Shown here in pieces: positions 57,691 to 64,000 of a DNA stretch of 64,000 nucleotides. The notes below the pieces were generated by a model. The model made no database searches, was not told the origin of the DNA, and was given only the letters and a program-made list of their open reading frames with translations. How positions within the stretch are numbered: position 1 is the stretch's first letter; each line of letters opens with the position of its first letter. Origin of the DNA: Serratia liquefaciens (GTDB taxonomy: Bacteria > Pseudomonadota > Gammaproteobacteria > Enterobacterales > Enterobacteriaceae). Location of the stretch: the NCBI RefSeq assembly GCF_027594825.1, contig NZ_CP088930.1, positions 2,541,019-2,605,018 of the forward strand, in the 5' to 3' direction. The translations under genes were made by a program, and so were the position numbers.

Positions 57691-58279
57691 CCGCTAAATA
57701 TCCTCACCTTTTTTTGACCCGCCTCAATAAAACTGCATTATTCTTCCGCGTCACCGACAGCAATAATCACTCCGACGTTAAGCCCGAAAAAAGCGTCGAA
57801 TCGCCATTCATTAACATCGTTATTAACATTAAATTCTCATTTCAGCATTTCCCAGCGAAACACAAATGGTTAGCGCTCGTATTCAGCCTGTTAAATGTTG
57901 CCAAATAAATACCGATAGTGACGCCATCGAATAAAAGCAGTCGAATATGTCGTTAATTTTTTCAAAGTAGAAAAAATTACTACAATAACGTAACTGATTT
58001 AACTCACCATTCGCATTTGCACCCCGCCCGGCGCGGTGATAAAAATAGCGCTGTCAGGCAATTGCATTCACTAAATGTGATCGCCACAACCTTTGGCTAC
58101 CAATACCCCTATTTTTTGTATTGAATACGATAATTATTCTCACTATTATTATTTTGCGTGTTCACTGCATTGCCTCATGGATTGAAAGCGTCGGCAGCCC
58201 GTGGTTTTTATCTCGGGACTGCCATTGGAACGTTCTTTTATCATCACCAGCCCAATAGCCTGGGCTTAGAGAAGGTTAC
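57691..58279 (+). promoter_or_regulatory. Upstream region of feoABC with Fur box candidate
   Basis: This 589-bp stretch contains no gene that I can support. GATAATTATTCTCACTATT (58129-58147) matches the 19-bp Fur consensus GATAATGATAATCATTATC at 14 positions, in an AT-rich stretch about 135 bp before feoA, so iron-Fur repression of the feo operon is likely. I found no FNR box fitting TTGAT-N4-ATCAA, though E. coli feo uses one. The remainder (57691-58080) is AT-rich and featureless by eye. Confidence 0.6.
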
Positions 58280-58504
58280 ATGCATCTTCTGCCTAAACGA
58301 TCTTATAAGATCGCCGGCTTCGCCAATGAAATCGGCCCGGCTTATCGCCAAAAACTTTTATCCCTCGGCATGCTGCCAGGGTCGTCGTTTGAAGTGGTAC
58401 GCGTAGCGCCATTGGGTGATCCCATAGAAATCAAAACCCGCCGCGTCAGCCTGGTGCTGCGCCGGAAAGATCTGGCCCTGATCCTGCTAGACGGCCAATC
58501 CTGA
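58280..58504 (+). CDS. feoA: Ferrous iron transport protein A
   Basis: A 74-residue SH3-like protein nearly identical in its core to E. coli FeoA ([32 protein letters not shown]). It binds the cytoplasmic side of FeoB and is required for iron(II) uptake. The ATG at 58280 follows AGAAGG. An overlapping longer frame in another reading frame is not coding. feoB begins 65 bp downstream. Confidence 0.95.
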   Translation: MHLLPKRSYKIAGFANEIGPAYRQKLLSLGMLPGSSFEVVRVAPLGDPIEIKTRRVSLVLRRKDLALILLDGQS

Positions 58505-58569
58505 GCCGTTGTGCCTTGGCCATGCTCATCGCCTGGCCCAATTTTCTTCGACTGATATCACGCTAAACT

Positions 58570-60885
58570 ATGAAAAAACTCACGATTGGCTTAATAGGCA
58601 ACCCCAACTCCGGAAAAACCACGCTGTTCAATCAGCTGACCGGGGCGCGCCAGCGGGTCGGTAACTGGGCTGGCGTGACGGTTGAGCGCAAAGAAGGCCT
58701 GTTCACCACGCCGCAATCGCAGGTGAAACTGGTCGATCTGCCCGGCACCTACTCCCTGACCACCATCTCGGAGCAAACCTCACTCGACGAGCAAATTGCC
58801 TGTCACTACATTCTCAGCGGCGACGCCGATCTGCTGATCAACGTGGTCGATGCCTCCAACCTGGAACGCAATCTGTATCTGACGCTGCAACTGCTGGAGC
58901 TGGGCATCCCCTGCATTGTCGCGCTGAATATGTTGGATATCGCCAAAAGCCAAAAAATTAATATCGATATCGCGGCACTGTCAGCGCGTCTCGGCTGCCC
59001 GGTGGTGCCGATGGTGTCCACCAAAGCCGACGGCATTGGCGTGCTGAAGCAGATGATCGACAACCATCAGTTCAACGAATTAAGAGCGCTGGTGAACTAC
59101 CCGCCGTTGCTGCTCAAGGAAATGACCACGCTGAGCGACGCCATGCCGCAGACCCTGCCAAGCGAGCAACGCCGCTGGCTGGCGCTGCAGATGCTGGAAG
59201 GCGATATCTACAGCCACCAGCTTGCCGGCCCTGCGGCGGCCCTGCTGCCGGCCGCCAGACAGGCGCTGCAACGGCAGCAACAGGAAGACCCGGCCCTGGT
59301 GATTGCCGATGCGCGTTATCAGTCAATCGCCACCCTGTGCGATGCCGTCAGCAATTCACAGCAGGCCATGCCGAACCGCCTGACCGAAGCGCTGGATAAA
59401 GTGATCCTCAATCGCTGGTTAGGGGTGCCCATCTTCCTGCTGGTGATGTATTTGATGTTCCTGCTGGCCATCAACCTCGGCGGCGCACTGCAACCGATCT
59501 TCGATATCGGCTCGGCGGCAATCTTTATTCAGGGTATTCAATGGTTGGGCTATACCCTGCACTTCCCTGAATGGCTGACCATTTTCCTGGCGCAGGGGGT
59601 CGGTGGCGGTATCAACACCGTGCTGCCGCTGGTGCCGCAAATCGGCATGATGTACCTGTTCCTGTCGTTCCTCGAAGACTCCGGCTATATGGCGCGTGCG
59701 GCATTCGTGATGGATCGCCTGATGCAGGCGCTCGGGTTGCCCGGCAAGTCCTTCGTGCCGCTGATCGTCGGCTTCGGCTGTAACGTTCCTTCAATCATGG
59801 GTGCCCGCACGCTGGATGCGCAGCGCGAACGCCTGATTACCATCATGATGGCACCCTTCATGTCCTGCGGTGCCCGGTTGGCAATCTTCGCCGTGTTTGC
59901 TGCCGCCTTCTTTGGCCAGGACGGCGCGGGGGTGGTGTTCTCCTTGTATATGCTCGGCATTGTGGTGGCGATCCTCACCGGATTGGTGTTGAAGTACACC
60001 ATCATGCGCGGTGAAGCCTCCCCCTTCGTGATGGAGCTGCCGGTTTACCACGTACCGCACCTGAAAAGCCTGCTGCTGCAAACCTGGCAGCGCCTGAAAG
60101 GCTTCGTGCTGCGCGCCGGTAAGGTGATTGTGATTGCCAGCATCTTTATTGGCGGCCTGAACAGCTTTTCGTTCAGCGGCAAACCGGTGGATAACATTAA
60201 TGACTCGGCGCTGGCGTCGGTCTCCAAGGTGTTGACGCCGCTGCTGAAACCGATGGGTGTGCACAGCGACAACTGGCAGGCAACCGTCGGCCTGGTGACC
60301 GGTGCCATGGCGAAAGAAGTGGTGGTCGGTACGCTAAATACCCTGTACACCGCCGAACATATCAATAGCACCGAGTTTGATGCCGCCAACTTTAACCTGC
60401 TGGATGAACTGGGTGGCGCATTGGACACCACCTGGCAAGGGCTGAAAGACACCTTCAGCCTGAGCGTACTGTCCAACCCGATTGAGGCCAGCAAAGGCGA
60501 CGGGGAAATGGACGTCGGCTCAATGGGCGTTATGAGCAGCAAATTCGGTTCCGGGGTTTCGGCCTACAGTTACCTGATCTTTGTCTTGCTGTACGTCCCT
60601 TGCGTCTCGGTGATGGGGGCCATCGCCCGCGAATCCAGCCGCGGCTGGATGACCTTCTCCATTCTCTGGGGATTGAACGTCGCCTACTCGCTGGCCACGC
60701 TGTTTTATCAGATTGCCACCTTCAGCCAGCATCCGCAGTACAGCCTGACGGCGATCGCCATCGTGGTGGTGTTCAATCTGCTGATCCTGTTCGGCCTGCG
60801 TCGGGCACGTAGTCGGGTCACGGTACGCCTGAGCAACGCCACTCCGGCGGCCTGTTGTCAGGGTGCCAAGGGCAATTGCCACTGA
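58570..60885 (+). CDS. feoB: Ferrous iron permease FeoB
   Basis: A 771-residue inner-membrane transporter. The N-terminal G-domain has G1 GNPNSGKTT (10-18), G3 DLPGTYSL (56-63) and G4 NMLD (about 120), then a helical linker, and two gate motifs with about eight or more membrane segments (GFGCNVPSIMGARTL, MSCGARLAIFAVF). It brings Fe2+ into the cytoplasm under low oxygen. The tail ends CCQGAKGNC, a cysteine-rich end as in E. coli FeoB. The stop overlaps feoC by one base. Confidence 0.97.
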   Translation: MKKLTIGLIGNPNSGKTTLFNQLTGARQRVGNWAGVTVERKEGLFTTPQSQVKLVDLPGTYSLTTISEQTSLDEQIACHYILSGDADLLINVVDASNLERNLYLTLQLLELGIPCIVALNMLDIAKSQKINIDIAALSARLGCPVVPMVSTKADGIGVLKQMIDNHQFNELRALVNYPPLLLKEMTTLSDAMPQTLPSEQRRWLALQMLEGDIYSHQLAGPAAALLPAARQALQRQQQEDPALVIADARYQSIATLCDAVSNSQQAMPNRLTEALDKVILNRWLGVPIFLLVMYLMFLLAINLGGALQPIFDIGSAAIFIQGIQWLGYTLHFPEWLTIFLAQGVGGGINTVLPLVPQIGMMYLFLSFLEDSGYMARAAFVMDRLMQALGLPGKSFVPLIVGFGCNVPSIMGARTLDAQRERLITIMMAPFMSCGARLAIFAVFAAAFFGQDGAGVVFSLYMLGIVVAILTGLVLKYTIMRGEASPFVMELPVYHVPHLKSLLLQTWQRLKGFVLRAGKVIVIASIFIGGLNSFSFSGKPVDNINDSALASVSKVLTPLLKPMGVHSDNWQATVGLVTGAMAKEVVVGTLNTLYTAEHINSTEFDAANFNLLDELGGALDTTWQGLKDTFSLSVLSNPIEASKGDGEMDVGSMGVMSSKFGSGVSAYSYLIFVLLYVPCVSVMGAIARESSRGWMTFSILWGLNVAYSLATLFYQIATFSQHPQYSLTAIAIVVVFNLLILFGLRRARSRVTVRLSNATPAACCQGAKGNCH

Positions 60886-61127
60886 TGGCCGGCCTGCTGC
60901 AGATCCGCGACACATTGGCGCTGCACGGTAGCGTGCAGGCGCTTCAGCTCAGCCGTCAGTTGGCGGCCCCGCTGCCGCTGGTGCAGGCAATGCTGGAGCG
61001 TTTGGTCGCGATGGGAAAAGTGGAGCGTATCGAGCAGGATAACAGCGCTTGCCTGAGCGGCAGTTGCAAAAGCTGTCCAGAAGGCAAAGCGTGCAGCAGT
61101 ACGGTGATATATCGGTTAAAACACTGA
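60885..61127 (+). CDS. feoC: Ferrous iron transport protein FeoC
   Basis: An 80-residue winged-helix protein with four cysteines in CLSGSCKSCPEGKAC (about residues 56-70), which bind an Fe-S cluster in enteric FeoC. It protects FeoB from proteolysis and may sense oxygen. I start at ATG 60885 inside the TGATG overlap with feoB, giving MAGLLQIRDTLALHG. Confidence 0.92.
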   Translation: MAGLLQIRDTLALHGSVQALQLSRQLAAPLPLVQAMLERLVAMGKVERIEQDNSACLSGSCKSCPEGKACSSTVIYRLKH

Positions 61128-61132
61128 GAGGT

Positions 61133-61158
61133 GGGGCGCGGCACGAGACGCGCCCCCT
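61133..61158. terminator. Terminator between convergent feoC and the DUF1471 gene
   Basis: GGGGCGCG (61133-61140) and CGCGCCCC (61149-61156) form an eight-pair stem with an eight-base loop, followed by C and TT. It sits directly after the feoC stop. The sequence resembles the prkB-yhfA hairpin at 8860. Confidence 0.6.
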
Positions 61159-61164
61159 TCTGGA

Positions 61165-61449
61165 TTATTGCTTGTCTTTGTACACTTCGGCGATAGCACT
61201 GAACTTGCCGTGCTCACGGCCTGCCAGGATCACGTAATATTGTCCGCCTTTCTCATCAGCCAGTTTGGACAGCTCTTCTTTAGCATCCATCGGCGATGTG
61301 GTTTGTGCGGTGGTGGTTACCGTACCGAGCTTCTCGTATTTACCCGGATTCTTATCCAGATCTTCCTTGGTCAGCAAGGTCGCCGCCAGGGTGCTGAAAG
61401 ACACGGAACCCACAACTAACGCTGCAACAATCATTTTCAAAGATTTCAT
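61165..61449 (-). CDS. DUF1471 (YhcN/BhsA-like) periplasmic protein
   Basis: A 94-residue protein with a signal peptide (MKSLKMIVAALVVGSVSFST, then LA, cut before ATLL) and a short alpha/beta domain of the DUF1471 family (YEKLGTVTTTAQTTSPMDAKEELSKLADEKGGQYYVILAGREHGKFSAIAEVYK summarised by GTVTT and YYVILAG). Relatives BhsA, YhcN and McbA respond to stress and affect biofilm formation. Start at 61449 with AGAGG upstream. It stands alone between feoC and bioH; regulation unknown. Confidence 0.88.
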   Translation of the reverse strand: MKSLKMIVAALVVGSVSFSTLAATLLTKEDLDKNPGKYEKLGTVTTTAQTTSPMDAKEELSKLADEKGGQYYVILAGREHGKFSAIAEVYKDKQ

Positions 61450-61709
61450 TACCATACCTCTCAAGGGATAATTTATTTGTTATGAAAGCCGTCCAGAGTA
61501 AATGCGCGATAACACTGGCTGCCGTGACATCTTCGGACCTCGTTGCTTTCCCTGACGAGACCGTTTTCCCAGAGACGAAACGCCGAATGAAAATACGCAC
61601 GCGTTTTTTCATTTTGCAGCCAACGCAGTTACCCACCTAAGTATCGAACAGGTTTATTTTTTATCCACTAAGCGGCTCTTTTTTTAGCGCTTTATTGTGC
61701 GATTTGGGG

Positions 61710-62486
61710 TCAGATCCCATTTTCGGCCACAAAGGTGCCAATTATTTCTGCGAATTCATCAGGCTGGGAAATAAAAGGCGCATGAGCCACTTTTGCAATG
61801 ATGATTGATGGCGAGTTTGGCCAACTGACATCGAGCAACCCGGCGACCTTTCGCGGGACCAATCCGTCCAGATAACCGTAAACCCGCAACAGCGGCAACG
61901 GCAGCTTGGCCAGCGGCTGGCGCAAATCGGCAGTTCGCAGTATTTCCAGCCCACCGTTTAATACCTCAACGCTTGGCATCGGTTGGTTAAGTACCACCGA
62001 TTTCAGCAGGCGGGCATCTTGCCGCGCGCTTTCCGTTCCCAGCGTCTGCAATGCCAGAAAACGCTCTACGGTACGCTGAAAATCCTGCCCCAACTGATGC
62101 TGAAAACCGCTCAACACCTCCGGGCGGATCCCCGGCCAGTCATCCTGAGCGGCAAAACAGGGTGATGAAGCTACGGTGATCAACCCGCTCACCCGTTGCG
62201 GCTGCAGCAATGCAATCTGGCTGGCCACCAGCCCGCCCAGCGACCAGCCCAGCCACCAGGCCTTCGCCGGCGCCGCTGCCATTACGGTTTCCGCCATCTG
62301 TTCGAGTGACATCGGGCCAAATCCCAGGCTACGGCCATAGCCCGGCAGGTCGACCAGATGCAGGCGGAAATGCGGCGTCAGTCGCTCAATCATGCAATGC
62401 CACACTTCGGCATTCAGCCCCCAGCCGTGGAGCAGCACAAGATCGCGATCGCCTTCACCTATTGTTTGCCAGTACAACGCACTCAT
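61710..62486 (-). CDS. bioH: Pimeloyl-ACP methyl ester carboxylesterase BioH
   Basis: A 258-residue alpha/beta hydrolase. The nucleophile is Ser82 in [14 protein letters not shown] (Asp near 207) and AHAPF (His near 235) complete the triad. BioH removes the methyl group that disguises pimeloyl-ACP, the last step before the biotin ring enzymes. It lies apart from the bio operon and divergent to gntX across 42 bp, as in other enterics. Confidence 0.95.
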   Translation of the reverse strand: MSALYWQTIGEGDRDLVLLHGWGLNAEVWHCMIERLTPHFRLHLVDLPGYGRSLGFGPMSLEQMAETVMAAAPAKAWWLGWSLGGLVASQIALLQPQRVSGLITVASSPCFAAQDDWPGIRPEVLSGFQHQLGQDFQRTVERFLALQTLGTESARQDARLLKSVVLNQPMPSVEVLNGGLEILRTADLRQPLAKLPLPLLRVYGYLDGLVPRKVAGLLDVSWPNSPSIIIAKVAHAPFISQPDEFAEIIGTFVAENGI

Positions 62487-62528
62487 CCGTTATTGTCCTT
62501 TCATTCTCATCCGTCAGGGAGGACGGTT

Positions 62529-63212
62529 ATGCTATCAATCCAGAGCCGCTGTTGGCTATGCCGACAGTCGCTGCGTCTTCATGGTCAGGGGATCTGCAGC
62601 TACTGCCTGCGCCACATGCCCGCCAAACCTTTGTGCTGCCCCCGCTGCGGCCTGCCCGCCGGCGATGCCAGATTACCTTGTGGCCGCTGCCTGCAACAGC
62701 CGCCACCCTGGCAGGCGCTGGTGTTCGTCAATGGCTACGCCGCGCCGCTGCGCCAACTGATAAAAAAGTTCAAGTTTCAGCACACGCCGGAGCTGGCCCC
62801 GCTGCTGGCGCGGCTAATCCTGCTGAACTGGCAACAGGCGCATCGAGAGCAATATCTGAACAGACCCGATATCATTTTAGCGGTACCCTTACAGGCAAAA
62901 CGTTGCTGGCGGCGCGGCTATAATCAGAGCGATCTGCTGGCGCGGCCGCTGGCCCACTGGCTAGGGTGCGATTATCGCTCCGCCGCCCTGAGCCGGGTGC
63001 GTAAAACGGCCCCGCAGCTACGGCTATCGGCCCGCGCGCGGCGGCGCAATTTGCGCGGTGCGTTTCGTTGCCATGAAGCCATGACGGGCCGACACGTCGC
63101 CCTGCTGGACGATGTGGTGACGACCGGCAGCACGGTCATGGAAATCGCTAAGTTGTTGCAGCGGCAGGGAGTCGCATCGATCCAGATCTGGTGCGTTTGC
63201 CGCACGTTGTAG
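62529..63212 (+). CDS. gntX: ComF-like phosphoribosyltransferase-fold protein GntX
   Basis: A 227-residue ComF-family protein. The N-terminus carries four CxxC pairs or near pairs (CWLC, CSYC, CPRC, CGRC) for zinc, and the C-terminal half has the phosphoribosyltransferase loop LLDDVVTTGST (about 190-200) and RRGYNQSDLLARPLA. E. coli GntX/YhgH is needed to use DNA as a nutrient, and ComF acts in DNA uptake. The ATG at 62529 follows GGGAGGAC; longer in-frame extension into bioH is rejected. Confidence 0.92.
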   Translation: MLSIQSRCWLCRQSLRLHGQGICSYCLRHMPAKPLCCPRCGLPAGDARLPCGRCLQQPPPWQALVFVNGYAAPLRQLIKKFKFQHTPELAPLLARLILLNWQQAHREQYLNRPDIILAVPLQAKRCWRRGYNQSDLLARPLAHWLGCDYRSAALSRVRKTAPQLRLSARARRRNLRGAFRCHEAMTGRHVALLDDVVTTGSTVMEIAKLLQRQGVASIQIWCVCRTL

Positions 63213-63279
63213 TGCCAGGGCAATGGGCGTATTATAACCTAGTATTAAAGTCAACTATTTGAACTAACGAGCTAATGCC

Positions 63280-63855
63280 ATGATTCGTATAACAGATACT
63301 GCACAGGAACACTTTGCCAAACTGCTGGCAAACCAAGAGGAAGGCACCCAAATCCGCGTATTCGTGATCAACCCGGGTACGCCTACGGCCGAATGCGGTG
63401 TCTCTTATTGCCCGCCGGACGCCGTGGAAGCGACAGACACCGAGCTGAAGTTCGAAAAGCTGTCCGCCTATATCGACGAGCTGAGCAAACCGTATCTGGA
63501 AGATGCCGAAATCGACTTCGTCACCGACCAACTGGGCTCGCAGCTGACGCTGAAAGCGCCAAACGCCAAAATGCGCAAGGTAGACGACAACGCACCGCTG
63601 ATGGAACGTGTTGAATACGTGCTGCAGTCGCAGATCAACCCACAGCTGGCCGGCCACGGCGGCCGCGTGACGCTGATGGAAATCACCGATGATAGCCTGG
63701 CCATCCTGCAGTTCGGCGGCGGCTGTAACGGTTGTTCAATGGTCGACGTGACGCTGAAGGAAGGCATCGAGAAAGAGCTGCTGCAGAAGTTCCCTGAACT
63801 GAAAGGCGTGCGCGATTTGACCGAGCACCAGCGCGGCGAGCACTCTTACTACTGA
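63280..63855 (+). CDS. nfuA: Fe-S biogenesis protein NfuA
   Basis: A 191-residue Fe-S carrier. An N-terminal degenerate A-type domain ([19 protein letters not shown]) lacks the usual three cysteines, while the C-terminal NifU-like domain has the cluster-binding CxxC (GGGCNGCSM, about 149-152). It delivers [4Fe-4S] clusters to targets such as aconitase and lipoate synthase under oxidative or iron stress. It lies 67 bp after gntX. Confidence 0.97.
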   Translation: MIRITDTAQEHFAKLLANQEEGTQIRVFVINPGTPTAECGVSYCPPDAVEATDTELKFEKLSAYIDELSKPYLEDAEIDFVTDQLGSQLTLKAPNAKMRKVDDNAPLMERVEYVLQSQINPQLAGHGGRVTLMEITDDSLAILQFGGGCNGCSMVDVTLKEGIEKELLQKFPELKGVRDLTEHQRGEHSYY

Positions 63856-63892
63856 TCTCCTGAACCAGGGCTGCCTGCCCAGGGCGGATAAA

Positions 63893-63928
63893 AAAATGCC
63901 GGATTAGGTTAAGCCAATCCGGCATTTT
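63893..63928. terminator. Terminator after nfuA
   Basis: AAAATGCCGGATT (63893-63905) and AATCCGGCATTTT (63916-63928) form a thirteen-pair stem with a ten-base loop. The flanking A and T runs make it usable from both sides, also for the minus-strand gene that ends at 63941. Confidence 0.9.
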
Positions 63929-63940
63929 CACGATGTGCAA

Positions 63941-64000
63941 TTACCCCACCGAGACCTTGCGCCGCCGCTTGTCCAAATCCTTCAGCAGGCGATTGACCTG
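63941..64000 (-). CDS. C-terminal end of an unidentified gene (start outside window)
   Basis: The complement of the last 60 bases reads 19 sense codons and TAA, ending LLKDLDKRRRKVSVG. The stop lies 12 bases from the bidirectional terminator, and the codons look like those of the neighbours, so a real gene probably enters the window here. In E. coli gntT follows nfuA on the plus strand, so the neighbour differs. The fragment is too short to name. Confidence 0.5.
   Translation of the reverse strand, partial: QVNRLLKDLDKRRRKVSVG

Noticed and set aside
57660..57908. An 82-codon frame after tex
   Set aside because: It begins within the tex terminator region, has no RBS and no recognisable family.

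Overview
The window is chromosomal DNA of an enteric gamma-proteobacterium, most likely Serratia (liquefaciens/proteamaculans-like). Most of it follows the gene order of the E. coli 74-76 min region: yheT-yheU-prkB-yhfA-crp-yhfK-argD-pabA, ppiA, tsgA-nirBDC-cysG, trpS-gph-rpe-dam-damX-aroB-aroK-hofQPONM, mrcA-nudE-igaA-yrfG-hslR-hslO, pckA, envZ-ompR, greB-tex, feoABC, bioH, gntX-nfuA. Proteins such as CRP, PrkB, OmpR and GreB look nearly identical to the E. coli ones from memory. Species level is inferred, not proven.

Region by region. 1-5.1 kb: an accessory carbohydrate operon on the minus strand (tandem-GNAT acetyltransferase, nucleoside/sugar-type MFS permease, Gfo/Idh/MocA dehydrogenase, TIM-barrel isomerase cut by the window edge), divergent from a LacI-type regulator across a region with two identical LacI-type half-palindromic sites 32 bp apart and a good CRP-like site. 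5.1-6.5 kb: a LysE exporter plus PhzF-like isomerase pair. 6.6-14.4 kb: conserved yheT to pabA block with crp. 14.4-20 kb: yjgR, a ParE-type toxin-antitoxin pair and the btsSR pyruvate-sensing two-component system, where E. coli (from memory) has fic-yhfG; then ppiA. 20.2-23 kb: an inserted beta-glucoside module (PTS IIA, GH4 6-phospho-beta-glucosidase, LacI regulator) behind a 20-bp perfect palindrome. 23.2-31.2 kb: tsgA, codA, and the nitrite reduction operon nirBDC-cysG with FNR and NarL/NarP-like sites. 31.2-41.5 kb: one long minus-strand array from hofM through hofQ, aroK, aroB, damX, dam, rpe, gph to trpS. 41.6-55.2 kb: mrcA, nudE, igaA, yrfG-hslR-hslO, pckA, a FitAB/VapBC-like toxin-antitoxin pair, envZ-ompR, greB. 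55.3-64 kb: tex, feoABC behind a Fur-like box, a small DUF1471 periplasmic protein, bioH, gntX, nfuA, and the last codons of an unidentified minus-strand gene.

Functionally, the conserved blocks cover global regulation (CRP, OmpR/EnvZ, IgaA), envelope growth (PBP1A, DamX), DNA methylation and DNA uptake/use (Dam, HofMNOPQ, GntX), siroheme-dependent nitrite reduction, iron(II) uptake and Fe-S assembly. The lineage-specific pieces are the left sugar operon, the IIA/GH4/LacI cassette, codA, two toxin-antitoxin modules, and two palindromic repeat elements. I see no insertion sequence, prophage, CRISPR array, rRNA or tRNA, and no clearly broken gene. The strongest candidate for something undescribed is the left sugar operon; nothing here looks like a new defence or mobile system.
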